A stretch of DNA of 64,000 nucleotides from Tetraselmis striata (GCA_006384855.1 VCJN01001917.1:124001-188000), one strand, 5' to 3'; numbered from the stretch's first letter, positions 1 through 11,522 are shown. The notes: generated by a model not told the origin, from the letters alone. Numbers and translations: made by a program.

Positions 1-122
1 ATGACCCACACACACACGTGCTCGCGTGGCCCGGACTCCAAACCGTGTGCGCATCACTCATCCATCCCGCCTAATGCGGGATGCGGGCCGCTTTTAGGCG
101 GCTTGCTGTGTTGATTTTCTTA

Positions 123-250
123 TTCTGGGGAACTGCCCTTTTTGTAATTCACACCAGTACCAGCAGTTCTGGGGAACTGCCCTTTTTGTAATTGACACCA
201 GTACCAGCAGTTCTGGGGAACTGCCCTTTTTGTAATTCACACCAGCACGA
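123..250. repeat. 44-bp tandem repeat, about 2.9 copies
   Basis: Units start at 123, 167 and 211. Each begins TTCTGGGGAACTGCCC and ends near CACCAGTACCAGCAG; unit 2 has one C-to-G change and unit 3 is partial. The unit with its upstream flank (from AGGCGGCTTGCTG at 96) recurs once near 58394, where it forms a hairpin. This identifies a dispersed repeat family rather than local slippage. No coding role is seen. Confidence 0.9.
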
Positions 251-549
251 GTTTGTGTTTTCAGCACCGATAATGCGGCATGGCAGAGGCCGCCCGCGGC
301 ACCGCGCGCTCGTGCGCCTGCGCGGCGCGCCGGCTGCCGATGACGGCCCGCCGCGCGACCGCGGGTTGACGGCCCGCCCGCCCGAATCCCTTCCCCCGCT
401 GTGCCGCCGGTCGTCCCCCTGTCTGGCAGTCCACCACCGCGAGCCGCTACCCACCCACAGGATCCAAAACCTCACTCCGGCCCGTGACCCCTATTTTTGG
501 ACTCCCCTCGCCACTGTAGCCGCATCGCTTCTCAAGAAATTCAGCCAAG

Positions 550-3500
550 ATGATGGGGGTGAGCGTCCGCGCAGATCTCCCCCCCCCCCCCCCCCCGGCG
601 ACAGCCGCCCGAGCTACCGATCAGCACGCCGAGCAACTGATCCCACCCCCCTTCCAAGCGGCGCCCGGCCGCCAGCGCGATCTGCTCCCCCTCCACCACC
701 CCCACCCCCTCCCCCAGCTGCTCCGCGTCAGTCGCAGATTTCCACGCGGATATTTCCCGCTTGGTCGGACACACACGTGAGCTGCGGAAGGCAGGGCGCG
801 GGCAGGCGGCGCTCCGCGGCGGCGACGACAGATGTCGTGTAGCGCCCGAGAGGCGCGGGGGAGGGGGCGGGGGGGGGGGGGGGGGGGGGGGGGGCTCGGC
901 CGCGCCGTGCGGGGACGGGGCGGCAAGTGCTGGCCGCGACGGCGTCGATGGCCGACAGCGAGCCCAGGGCTCGCCCATGTCTCGGAATGACTCGCATTGG
1001 CCGGTTTTCGTCGAGGCACATAGGCGAGAAGCGCCTGGAGAAGTGTGTGTGTTTGTGAGGGGGCGGGGGGTGGGGGGTATACTGCAGAGGAGCTGCTCGG
1101 ATATCAGAGCAGCTGCACTGAGCCAAGATACTGTGCTGTGCCGCGGCAGACACCGAACCCAGTGCTGGCTCAGGGAGCCGAGGAGGAGAAAGGCGAGACC
1201 GCCCGCCTGGTAACCCCCTCCCTCCCCAATCTCTCCCTTCACACTGTCCGCATCAGCATTTTTCGTCCATGCGTTCTTATGAGCCTTGCAGCCCCCGCTC
1301 CAACACATCCTGCTGCCCGCACCGTGCCGCTTCCCCCATCCCTACTGTGCCCATCCTCATCCTGGTGCCCCCCCCCCGCCGGAGAGCCCCTCACGCCTTC
1401 GCTCCATTGTCCACCCCCAGGCCTCCTTTGTGGGCGCCATGGCGGTGGCGGACCTGGTTAAGACAACTCTGGGGCCCAAGGGCATGGACAAGATCCTGCA
1501 GTCCATGGGGCGCGGCGAAACGGTGACAGTGACCAACGACGGCGCCACCATCCTGAAGAGCTTGTACGTGGACAACCCGGCGGCCAAGGTGCTGGTGGAC
1601 ATCAGCAAGGTGCAGGACGACGAGGTGGGCGACGGCACCACCAGCGTCGTCGTGCTGTGCGGCGAGCTGCTGCGCCAGGCGGAGCTGCTTATCAACCAGA
1701 AGATCCATCCCATGACCATCATCGCCGGCTTCCGCGAGGCCTGCACCGTCGCGCACGCGCGCCTCGGCGAGATCAGCTACGACAACAAGGCAGTGCGTGC
1801 CCCGCTTCCTCTCCCGAGCCCCTCCGCCTGCTCACATCTGCAGTGTCATGCCCGCATCACATACTTCTGGAACCCACTCATACCGGTAGAATCCGGCTTG
1901 GCCTCATGTGCCAGCCGCAGCCCAGGGATATGCGCTTTGGGGTGCCCGCTTCTTGGCTATGGGCAAGCGCCCCCCTCCCCCTGGGGCGGCCTTACCCATA
2001 GTTTCAAACGAAGCTGAGAGCTTGCGCAGCCTGCCGGAAACAAGCACCGGCATCCCGGGGCGCCCTTCCCACGCTCATGAGTCACTGTGTTCCTGCTCCC
2101 ATGACACCATGTCGAGAGGACGGGCAGTGTGTGGATGGGTTAGATTTTAGGGATGGAAACCCTTATACCTGCAAAACCCTTCAATGCGGGTCGGAATCGC
2201 GATATGGGCCTCATCGGGGAGTTGGCTCGGCTGTCGTGCCATGCTTGTTTGAATTCAACTGAGCTTGGGTTGGTGGATGGGCTTGGGCATGCAAGGAGGG
2301 TGGCCTGGCTGTGCTGCCAGGTTCCCCGGGAGCCCCTCCCCCCCCCCCCCCTCTCCGCCCGCGCCCGCGCCTGGGTCTACCAGCAGCGGCGGAATGTATC
2401 TTCGGCTGGCTGGGCGGCATGGACTGAGAACGCCGCTTCCCGCCCTGCTGTGTCCCCCCATCCCGTTCCTCCTCCCCTGCAGGACGCGGAGGCCTTCCGG
2501 CGCGACCTGGTCAACATTGCGCGCACCACGCTGAGCTCCAAGATCCTCACGCAGGACAAGGACCACTTCGCGGAGCTGGCGGTGGACGCGGTGCTGCGCC
2601 TCAAGGGCTCCACCAACCTGGAGTCCATCCAGATCATCAAGCGCACGGGCGGCACGCTGGAGGAGTCCTTCCTGGACGAGGGCTTCATCCTGGACAAGCG
2701 CATCGGCGTGGGGCAGCCCAAGCGCATCGAGAACGCCAAGATCCTGATCGCCAACACCTCGATGGACACCGACAAGATCAAGATCTACGGCGCGCGCGTG
2801 CGCACGGAGTCGATGCAGAAGGTGGCCGACATCGAGGCGGCGGAGAAGGACAAGATGCGCGGCAAGGTGGATAAGATCCTGGCGCACGGCGTCAACGTCT
2901 TTGTCAACCGGCAGCTCATCTACAACTTCCCGGAGGAGCTGTTCGCCGACGCGGGCGTGATGGCGATCGAGCACGCCGACTTTGACGGCATCGAGCGCCT
3001 CGCACTCGTCACCGGCGGCGACATCGCCTCCACCTTTGACGACCCCAAGAACGTGTCGCTCGGGTCGTGCAAGGTGCGCCTGCGCCCGACACTGCCCCGC
3101 ACGACACACGCTCTGGTTTCGCGCACGATTTGACCCCTCCCCCCTTCCTCTCCTGGGGGCCCTTTGAACCATGAAGTGTGTCCCAACGACCATCAGAGTA
3201 TAAAAAAGAATATGTCATAATAAACAATAAACTCAGAATGGTCGAAATGCTTTGGAATGCATCTCTGGAATACAGCACAGAATTGCCGCCGCGACGGATG
3301 AGGGTGAGTTGTGCGAGCGGACGCTGCTCCGGGGCCAGAGCGGAAGGCTGACGCCTTTTTGTGTGCGGTGCCGGCACAGCTGGTGGAGGAGATCATGATC
3401 GGCGAGGACACGCTGATCAAGTTCAGCGGCGTGGCCAAGGCGGAGGCGTGCTCCATCGTGTTGCGCGGCGCGTCGAGCCACGTGCTGGACGAGGCGGAGC

Positions 3501-3931
3501 GCTCGCTACACGACGCGCTGTGTGTACTGAGCCAGACGGTGCAGGACAGCCGCGTGGTGTACGGCGGCGGCTGGCCCGAGATGCAGATGGCCCGCGTGGT
3601 GGAGGAACTCGCCGCCAAGACGCCGGGCAAGCGCTCGCTCGCGATGATGGCGTTCGCGCACGCGCTGCGCGCGGGGCCGGGCATCATCTGCGACAACGCC
3701 GGCCTCGACAGCAGCGAGATCATCAGCAACCTGCGCGCAAGCCACACCGACCCGAACACCACCACGGGCGTGGACGTGTACAAGGGCGCGGTGGGCTGCA
3801 TGAAGGAGATGGGCATCCAGGAGGCGACCAAGGTGAAGAGCCGCGTGCTCACCAGCGCCACGGAGGCCGCGGAGATGATCCTGCGGGTAGACGACATCAT
3901 CAAGTGCGCGCCGCGCCAGCGCGAGGGGTAG
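550..3931 (+). CDS. T-complex protein 1 subunit beta (CCT2 / TCP-1 beta), five exons
   Basis: Subunit of the cytosolic CCT/TRiC group II chaperonin, which folds actin, tubulin and other substrates using ATP. Exons: 1150-1209, 1421-1792, 2483-3073 and 3380-3931 are firm; a 9-nt first exon 550-558 (Met-Met-Gly) is inferred. All junctions are GT-AG and phase 0, giving 527 residues, the usual length for plant CCT2. Visible signatures: LGPKGMDK (about residue 40), NDGATILK (62), the ATPase motif GDGTTS (93), [42 protein letters not shown] (406), DNAGLDS (448) and a C-terminus ending [17 protein letters not shown]. The wording ([31 protein letters not shown]) resembles plant CCT2 more than animal. 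Introns 1 and 3 contain long C or G runs. The first exon is the only uncertain part; an upstream or alternative short exon remains possible. Confidence 0.95.
579..596. repeat. Poly-C tract (18 nt), CCT2 intron 1
   Basis: An uninterrupted run of C lies 20 nt after the inferred first exon of CCT2. It is one of many similar tracts in this window. Confidence 0.95.
869..894. repeat. Poly-G tract (26 nt), CCT2 intron 1
   Basis: Uninterrupted G run inside the same intron as the poly-C tract at 579. Opposite-strand tracts within one intron could pair in the pre-mRNA. Confidence 0.95.
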
Positions 3932-4799
3932 ACATGTCATCAAGTCTGAGACCGCTGCCCGACATCGTCTGGGGCCCGCCGCCTCCCCGAGGGCGTTAGG
4001 GAGTGGGGAGGGGGCACCCCAGCTGGCCGTAGCTTAGCTGTAAGCAAGTGATTCCCGGCGGGACAGCAAGCCAGCCCCACTGACACTAGGCCCCAGTACC
4101 ATTCTGCCCATTCTGCTGTGCTACAGACTGCTGGCAAAAGATGATGTGAGGCGAGTGTGATCCGGCACTTGGACCCGGCGCGAGCAGTGACCACGCCCAC
4201 AACGTTGAACCAGCTCTGCCCACTGCAATCCACTCATAGCCCCACACACACCCCCAAATACTTCTGGGGGATTGGGGCCGAGCTATTCAAGGCTCAGTGT
4301 TAAATACATCTGACAGTACACATGTGGGGCTCCTCACTATGGGTAGCTTACAGAAAAGGTGGGGTAGTTGGGCCACTGCACTGGTCTTGTGAATAGCCCG
4401 ACTTACATTCATGCAGATAGCGAATTTGAAAGATTTGCTGCGTGGCAGTGACCTACGGTTGCGGGCGGTAAACTAACCAGTGTATTAGGATGCAAGCTCG
4501 GCAATTAGAATCGAAATAAAAGAGAAACTGTCTTGAAAATTTGCGTTTTTTTCTTGAAAGACAGCTGACAGGTTTAGTTAAGTCGGTATTGTGAATCGAT
4601 TTCGGAAAGACATTGTTTGAGCCTATATTTCCCATTACTCAGGAAAATAATTAATATTACTTAGGCCAGTAAGAATTGAAAGTGTGTTTTAGTACTAACC
4701 CCCCCCCCCCCCCCCCCCTCTTGATCTGACCCCCCTCCATGAGTTTTGTAGCTGGCTTATGTAATGTGTAAAGTAAACAGGGGAAAAGTGCTGCAATTG

Positions 4800-4917
4800 T
4801 CCATCGCATTGACACGTAGGGCTTGGTCTTATCGGAAAACCCGGAAACTCCGAAAACTGCCGTCCCACTTCACCTCCCCCTTCACGGTGTGCCTGGTGGA
4901 TACCGACAATTGTCCAT
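4800..4917 (-). repeat. Decayed copy of a dispersed coding-like segment
   Basis: On the minus strand this shares the peptide TRHTVK-EVKWDG with the longer copy at 5061-5405. It then shares an ACGTAGGGCTTGGTC block with a third copy near 5923. The frame is closed by a stop soon after. It looks like a relic of the same unknown element. Confidence 0.6.
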
Positions 4918-5060
4918 AAATATATTGTGTAGGGAGCAACTGCCACACACGTAGGTGTGCATATCAATGCATGAGGGCAGCATTGAGAGCACAAAGCACA
5001 CGATTATACAGCAGTGGTGTTCTATGGCTGCTCCCCCCCCTCTGGCGTGTGCCCACCAGG

Positions 5061-5405
5061 CTAACTCGAAGTGAGACCGAGTGGGCACCTCTTCCATCGA
5101 ATCCCACAGGTTAGGTTGTCTTGGAGCATGCGGCTGCCACCGGACTCGCCGGTCACATGCCGCCTCTTATTGCCATAGGATGGCGAGCTGAACAGCTCAT
5201 ACTCCACGACGACCACTAGAATGTGTTCAACGAGCTCAAAGGATAGGCTAGGGTCCAGGTCGTTCACTGCATACTCTAGCATGCTGCGCACGGTACGGGC
5301 CTCTAGTCAATCCTGCTTTAGGGGGTAGAGCACGGGCCTAACGGAAAGCTCCCTACCGTCCCACTTCACCTCTACCTTCACGGTGTGCCTGGTGGATATC
5401 GGCAT
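5061..5405 (-). pseudogene. Degenerate ORF fragment of unknown family
   Basis: Reading leftward from an ATG at 5405, the frame runs to a TGA at 5061 with a single in-frame TGA near 5308. The visible peptide includes TRHTVKVEVKWDGRELSV, then after the stop MLEYAVNDLDPSLSFEL and a hydrophobic VEHILVVVVEYELF. Related fragments lie at 4800-4917 and 5750-5990 on the same strand, so this is a small decayed repeat family. I do not recognise the protein. It could be part of an old transposase or a lost host gene. Confidence 0.4.
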
Positions 5406-5749
5406 GGTGTCAGCTACCCAAGCCGAAGGCTGGCGACGTGAGGTAGGCGTGGTTGTGGACTGATATGTATTTGCGCTCGGGGCGACAGCAGCATGCCGGC
5501 CTAGCGCGGCGGCGGCAGTGTGGTGAGGAAATCTGACGTTTGAGCCAGCGTGTGGTCAGCACATTGGCGTGAAACTTTACGCCAAGTGAATCTCAAAACC
5601 TGATACACGGTGGCGGGACCAGTTTATTGCGTGTACTCGTGCACGGACCACTCATACTTGGCACATGCCCCCCTTGAGCGATGCCCACGGCCGCCGTGCC
5701 GGATCCCCCTTTCACAACATGATTTCCACCATCATCGACGCATTAAGGT

Positions 5750-5990
5750 GCACGCCATTGCCGTCCCACTTGGCTCACCATGGCGCGCTATGAGCATGCG
5801 GTTATGCATTACTATAGAAACACATTGCCCTACGCAAGGAGGCTGCGAGATCCCTCTCCCGCCTGCGCGTGCAGCGATCACAGCCGCATTTTGTCCTTGA
5901 TTTTGCCCATAAACCATCGTCATCGACACGTAGGGCTTGGTCCAGGTCGTGAATGACCTAACTTCAATGCCCTACGTATATGGTGGATAG
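5750..5990 (-). repeat. Third decayed copy of the 4.8-5.4 kb family
   Basis: On the minus strand the segment around 5920-5970 reads VIHDLDQALRVDDDGLW, comparable with AVNDLDPSLSF in the 5061-5405 copy. A GTCCCACTTGGCTCACC block near 5762 echoes GTCCCACTTCACCT at 4862 and 5358. No open frame spans it. Confidence 0.45.
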
Positions 5991-8900
5991 TTATCATACC
6001 AAGGGTGATGTGGTATGAGTATGGGGGCAGTGGTGTCCCATGCCTACATGTATTCACACGAGTGGCGTAATTTGTGGTTTTGAAGCTCTAGCGCCAAAAG
6101 CCCTGCTTTTGCCTAAATGAAAGTGTTGACGGGAACGGCTACCGCATGGCATTATCGGGTGTACCGCGCTATCACGGCATCCTCCCCCAGCCGTACGACC
6201 CTGAGAAACATGCATGCACTCGCGCACGGTCTCAGTGTAGCTGTGAGGATATATCCTATACCCTCACTCTAATATAACCCTAATCAACAGTAGCACACAT
6301 TAAGGCGCGTAGCGCCAGGCGCGTAGGCGCGTAGGCGCGTCGGCCGACCGGCGCATGCTGATATATCAGCACGGCGCCCTGCCGGAACTGTAACAATAAT
6401 ACTCTCACCCTCACAACCTCGGAGTAGCACAGACTCTCGCCACCATAAGCGCATCCCCTCACAGTAGCTGCCCATGGGCATGTGGATCGAATTCGCAAAC
6501 CCCATACTTATGTGGAGGGGTGTATAATATATTACCGCGCGTCCTTGCGCGCTGGCAATCCTATTATAGCCGTATCACCATATTAATTGTACCGTGTTTT
6601 GAATAAATAATTACAGTCATATCAAGCATAATTACTACCGGTACAGTCGCGCTACACCAGAGTCTGTCGGTCACTCTACCAGAGTGCCACTGCGCGGCTG
6701 CACAGGCTCGTCATATCATTTCTCGTGAAAATATTAATAAAAGCAGCAATGACGATCCCCAAGGTACGACTACCATCTGCACGACACAGCACTACTGCAG
6801 AAATAAGCAGATGCCTAGCAACCGAGGACGAGGACGTCGTCGGGAGGCTGTGGAAGTAAAGCAGGGATCTGGGATTCCGCAGTAGCGCTGGAGGGATTCT
6901 GCTTTACTCGCAGCAAACGTTGCATATTGTGGTGCAATTGGTTGAGGCAGAAAATAGAGACTACACTTGGGGCACAGCAGAACTAGAGCAAATTATATGA
7001 AGCTTGAGCAACATCAGCAACAAGAAGTAGAAAATAAGGATGATTGATAATATAAGTACGACTTGTAAGCTTTCAGCAAAAGAATTTGTAATTGAGAAAG
7101 TAGAAAGCAGCTTACGTTCCATGACCTTGGTTGCAGCGCACCCTCCGAAACGTCACGCTGATGCATCATTTTCTGTAGTGCTCGTTTTCCGCTCACAGTG
7201 AAATAATGCCGCTTTTCAGCAGAAAGTTGCAAAATGCGATTGTATGCGTTTCAGCTTCATGGGGGGTGCGCATGCCCCCAAGCTTTTACGCACAGATAAT
7301 ATGATAGTAAATGAATGGATATTGGGAGTGTCGTGCCATATGGGTGATGACGTGGCATCGCAGCCGTGCACGCGCCACTACCCCTGTAGCTTCGTCAGTG
7401 CTCGAAAGGGCCTAAAATTGCTGTCCTATGGTAGCATAACACGCGACGCGCTATATGGCCCAAGCTTCACCATGTGAATAGCCCATATCAAAGTCCTTCC
7501 GATGCACTACTGCCACGATGCAGCTCGGGAGGTGTGGGAGGAAAGATAGAATCTGTGCCAAAGCACTGGTTACTGCGAAATAGCAAAAATTTCTATGCAT
7601 TGCGAGCCAAAAATGTCTGCTACTTTGGGGAAACGCTAAAACAAAGAGTTGATTGTTTACTTGAGACCGATTGTGAGCTCGAGTCTGAGGCACTACGGGT
7701 TGCACTTAGGTGACCGTTACGCGGGGCCTAACATTGGGCTCCAAAGTTTGAAAAAATGTTTTGGGGCTCACTGACCCCTTAAACGTTAGCAAATGGCAAT
7801 TCTGAGCGCGAAAAACCGGATTTGTACGAAAGCGCGCTTTCGCCACACACTTTCCAACGCGACCTCGTACGCCTCAATCCAACACCGTTTCACGAAGATA
7901 TGCCTCTTGGCACACCTCCCGAAAGTCCAGAACTGCAATAGCAGCAATTTTGTCCAGCACTGACGGCGGTCAGACTCATGTACCCTCTCGCGTGTAGACT
8001 CATTTTTACTCAACAAAAAACACGGAGTGGTCGCATACTCGCATGACACCACTTTGCTGGCAAATTTGGAAGAAAATCGCCAAAACCGTCATTTATATGC
8101 TCCGAACCCGCTTACAATGGCAAACAATGGGTCAATGTTGCAGCTGCTCTACCACTTTATCACACACATATCCGCGCCAAAATAACCGACATACATCAAT
8201 TAAAGACGATGCACCCAGTGGCTATGAGTGTACCTGCGATTGGTTGAATGGCATCCAATAATATTGCCGTATACCCGCGCAGCAGTGAATAAATCCCGCG
8301 TGTTGTGTGATTTTGGGGGGGGGCAACGTTTGTGGGGGGGGGGGGGGGGGGTATAATAATGGGTTCTTGCACTACTACGTACTGTTTCGCGCGTCATCAC
8401 CCTGCGGATCATCAACTCATCAAGCGTCGCGCGATCAAGACGAACAATGTTGTGCTGGCGGCAGACAGCCAGTAGCAAGAAGTGTAATCTGCAGCCGCAG
8501 CGGTTCTGCAGTGCATATTATGTAGTAGTAATTATACAATGTACTACTTGTACGGGTAAAGCTCATGGACACTTCGGTTGGGTATTTGGTTTCCCTTTAT
8601 TGCTGCGGGTTTACCTTGGGGGGGGGGAGGGGGGGGGGGGGGACAGCAGCATATATCAATCATGCACGAGCCCAGACTAGGATATCAGTCGAAATTCCAT
8701 TCATCACCTCACAAGCAATGTATGCCAATGGACTACTCATATTCATTGCACGTGTGGTGGCAGTAGTGGATTGAGCCGCTGCTGTGGGCACATGGACCAG
8801 CCCCTCGCCACTCCTCCCCAACGCACGTCAGACGCGGTTTTCCCGCATCATATCATACTGACCGTTGTGCATGATCGTACCTGGATCCATCAGCACTGAA

Positions 8901-9429
8901 CGAGCATATAGCATTGCATCTTATCCACGACTCCACCCTCATCTCTGCAGATACCCTGCCATCCCCCGGTTCCGCCCTCCAGGCGCCTGCGAATTGCAAT
9001 GAGATTGTTTTATCATATGATTGTTAAATTTAGTTATTCGCGTTTTTCTCCGATTGCTAGGCGCCTTTGCATAGGTGTGCGCGATAAGCCTCACTACTAC
9101 AGCATATATGCTGGGATGCCTAGCTAGAACTTTGCTATGCGGTCTGCTACAGCAAGGCGTGTGGCGTGCAGCTTTTCAAAGCGAAAAATAAAAAATGCAA
9201 ACGCTGCACTGTTGAATACGAGTGCAGTCAACAAGTACATGCTGGTGTTCCACCGGTAGTGTGTGGGCTGTTTGCTCTGCAGACCTTTGCTGCATGCCCG
9301 AAGCCGGATGGATACCTGCATGACAAGGCATAGCAAAGGCTGGTATAAGCGCTTCCGCAAGGCCAGTGAGAGGTGCGCTGTGCAGGCAGGGGGGGTGGGG
9401 TGGGGGGTGGGGGGGGGGGGGGGGGGGGG

Positions 9430-9600
9430 TAAGTACGGAGCAGCATGTGACCACGGTGCGTACCGTTTGTTTGCTGTTCAACACGCGCATCGGCATCACA
9501 GTAGCCTGCTTTGAAGTATGGTCCCTGGGGGCGTTCCTGGTTGACAATACAGGGACACCGGCGGCAGCACATATTTCAACGCTTGGGCAGGTAGAGGCAG
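9430..9600 (-). pseudogene. Exon-like block related to the last exon of the 10149-11522 gene
   Basis: On the minus strand this encodes AGVPVLSTRNAPRDHTSKQ. It parallels AGPVAISRNAPRNQPNEG at about 9770-9870 and LAAIYRNTQSYQ in the C-terminal part of the intact gene. A G-tract (9409-9429, poly-C in the sense direction) lies immediately downstream. It is most simply an extra copy of a terminal exon, either decayed or alternatively used. The match is short and partly subjective. Confidence 0.35.
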
Positions 9601-9617
9601 GTAGCAGCAAGGGGAAG

Positions 9618-9618
<1 letters not shown>

Positions 9619-9651
<33 letters not shown>
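9619..9651. repeat. Poly-G tract (33 nt)
   Basis: Uninterrupted G run between two exon-like blocks. It is poly-C in the sense of the minus-strand gene. Confidence 0.95.
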
Positions 9652-9652
<1 letters not shown>

Positions 9653-9689
9653 GTGGGGGGCATAGCCACAAAGCATGGTCACTGGGCAT

Positions 9690-9890
9690 GCAGAACAACG
9701 CACTCTGAGGAGGCATTCGCAGCCTTCTGAGGGACAGGAGGCTCTCCTTCAGGGATCTCATGCCTGTGCTCTGGGCCAAGCACCGTGGCAAACCCTTCAT
9801 TAGGCTGGTTTCTGGGCGCGTTCCTGGAGATGGCCACAGGCCCAGCCTCAGCAGACATGGCGCTACATCACACACCCTACAGTCGCAACG
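9690..9890 (-). pseudogene. Second exon-like copy downstream of the 10149-11522 gene
   Basis: On the minus strand a frame reads AGPVAISRNAPRNQ and ends PVPQKAANASSECVV. That matches the intact gene's terminal AANPSAGCVV, with the same spacing to a following C-run. The nucleotide similarity (AACAACGCAC...GCAGCC) is visible at 9698 and 10154. It is interpreted as a tandem duplicate of the 3' exon. Confidence 0.45.
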
Positions 9891-10084
9891 TCGGACACAG
9901 CTCCCGTGTCTTTGGGAACACGGGTCGAAAAACGCGAGTTGTTTTATAACATCAAGTAGAACATATATTGCTTTCCCGTGTGCTTTTTGACAGATTTCCA
10001 GATAAATGTTGTGTTTCTTCTATTCATGTAAAAAAGTGCTCACGGTATATGCATGTTTTCCTCTCATTGGGAGAGGGGGGGGGC

Positions 10085-10111
10085 GGGGGGGGGGGGGGGG
10101 GGGGGGGGGGG
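10085..10111. repeat. Poly-G tract (27 nt)
   Basis: Uninterrupted G run just past the stop codon of the minus-strand gene at 10149. Confidence 0.95.
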
Positions 10112-10148
10112 AGGGGAGGGGGGGCAGGATTGTAAAGCAGACAGAACC

Positions 10149-11522
10149 CTAAACAACGCACCCAGCAGAGGGATTTGCAGCCATGTCATCATGCTTCTGC
10201 TGAGCAGCAGCGGCCTCTCTGCGGCGCTCCTCCTGCCTGTCCTGGAGGGCTTCTGAAGGCCTCGAGGGCAGAGGAGCCTGGTAACTCTGGGTGTTCCTGT
10301 AGATCGCGGCAAGCTGTGCCTCACCACATGATGACATTATTAGGCATGCACATGTGCATTGCTGGGAAGGACCTGCTGCCACTTCCCGACTCAATGGGCG
10401 GCCACTCAGCAGGCAGGGGGGGGCGCACCGAGAGCGGGCATCCTGTGGTTGCTCCTGGTGGCTAGGAGGGGCCTTCTTCAGGGGCACGTTATTGCTGATG
10501 TATTTCATCTTGCATTCCTGCGCATCTACCCCAGTGACTTCAAACGGCCGGCAGTCCTTCCTCGTGTTCACATAGCAAAAGTCGACGCCAGACTCGCACC
10601 GCCCATCGGTGATCGGCAGGAGCGCTGGGTCTTCTTGCATGACCACAGGTGTGCGGTGGCGATGGTCCAGGACGTGCTTTAGGTACGTCTCAAAGTTGAA
10701 CACCTTCATCCTCTCCTCACCCAGATCGTCGGCTGACTGAAAGTGCTTGGCAGGGCCGCGCAGCGCGCTGTGCATGTACTTGCGCGGAATGACCATGGCT
10801 TTGTCGGGGTAGCCGCTCCACGCGGAGCACGACTTAACAATCACCGGGGAGGAGCTTGCCTTCTCGGGCGACCAGGCGGAGCGCTGCTGCCCATCCTCGT
10901 CCCCTGCGCCGGTGATGTTGCGGAGCAGGCGCTCCAGGTCAAAAGGGTGCAACACCAGAGCGTTGTCCCGCAGCCGGAGCACAACGTGGTACCGCGCTCC
11001 CTGTTCCTGCTCTGCCCGCTCGATGGCGTCTGCGCATTCCCGCCAGTTGCGCATTTGGTCCAGGTGATTCCCCATCCGCTGCTCCGTGGACAGCGTCTTT
11101 GACGCCTGGTATCCAGGCCAAATCGAGGGATCCACCTGCGGGAATTGGTCTCCCAAACGTGCCACGGTGTGAACAGCCGCGCCGTGAGCGGACATCTGCC
11201 TGGCCGCCTCCTCCATCGAATGCGGCGCGACTGTGCACGGGGTTGGTGGAGCGAGGTTCGTGTAGCGTGGTATGCCAGGTCGCAGCACCAGGAAAAAGTC
11301 CATGGCAGCTATGTGACGGTTGGGCTGCAAGAGGTTGGCCATCTTGGATTTTACCTCCAGCCGGCCAACCTGCCCCACGACGCACACCGCCGCTCGCAGC
11401 CGGGATGCCGCCACCTGCGCGGCTGGCTGGTGAGCATTGACTGACACGGCTGGCTGATAGCTGAAGCAAAGAGTCACTGAGAGCATTAACGCTGCGGTCG
11501 CAAATCTGTGGGGAGCCGCCAT
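10149..11522 (-). CDS. Secreted or type II membrane protein of unknown function
   Basis: A frame of 457 codons starts at an ATG at 11522. The first ~30 residues form a signal peptide or anchor (hydrophobic ATAALMLSVTLCFSY). The body opens with RAAVCVVGQVGRLEVKSK and PNRHIAAMDFFLVL. It continues with WRECADAIERAEQ, YHVVLRLRDNALVLHPFDL and IPRKYMHSAL, then a Cys-containing segment (GRCESGVDFCYVNTRKDC). The CVVGQ..RLE opening and the VVLRLRDN segment look like secreted glycosyltransferase-like families of algae, but I cannot name one firmly. The C-terminal ~110 residues are low in complexity and may include an unspliced intron, with a possible acceptor near 10314. Two blocks resembling its last exon lie downstream. 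Expression elements were not identified. Confidence 0.7.
   Translation of the reverse strand: MAAPHRFATAALMLSVTLCFSYQPAVSVNAHQPAAQVAASRLRAAVCVVGQVGRLEVKSKMANLLQPNRHIAAMDFFLVLRPGIPRYTNLAPPTPCTVAPHSMEEAARQMSAHGAAVHTVARLGDQFPQVDPSIWPGYQASKTLSTEQRMGNHLDQMRNWRECADAIERAEQEQGARYHVVLRLRDNALVLHPFDLERLLRNITGAGDEDGQQRSAWSPEKASSSPVIVKSCSAWSGYPDKAMVIPRKYMHSALRGPAKHFQSADDLGEERMKVFNFETYLKHVLDHRHRTPVVMQEDPALLPITDGRCESGVDFCYVNTRKDCRPFEVTGVDAQECKMKYISNNVPLKKAPPSHQEQPQDARSRCAPPCLLSGRPLSREVAAGPSQQCTCACLIMSSCGEAQLAAIYRNTQSYQAPLPSRPSEALQDRQEERRREAAAAQQKHDDMAANPSAGCVV

Larger units (their letters stand above)
3932..10148. other. Intergenic region without a recognised intact gene
   Basis: About 6.2 kb with only short frames on either strand. 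It holds decayed related segments between about 4800 and 5990, homopolymer tracts at 4699-4718 (C), 8334-8351, 8618-8642, 9409-9429, 9619-9651 and 10085-10111 (G), and duplicated exon-like blocks near 9430-9890. Base composition is clearly more AT-rich than the CCT2 exons. A short GCGCGTAG-type repeat sits near 6303-6345. Nothing else could be assigned. Confidence 0.6.

Noticed and set aside
192..842. 216-codon Pro/Arg-rich frame near the left end
   Set aside because: Runs through the 44-bp tandem repeat and poly-C tract; composition and overlap with the CCT2 5' region argue against a gene.
2255..3193. 312-codon frame antisense to CCT2
   Set aside because: It lies opposite the long CCT2 exon with Val/Leu/Arg-rich shadow composition; no motif and no independent support.
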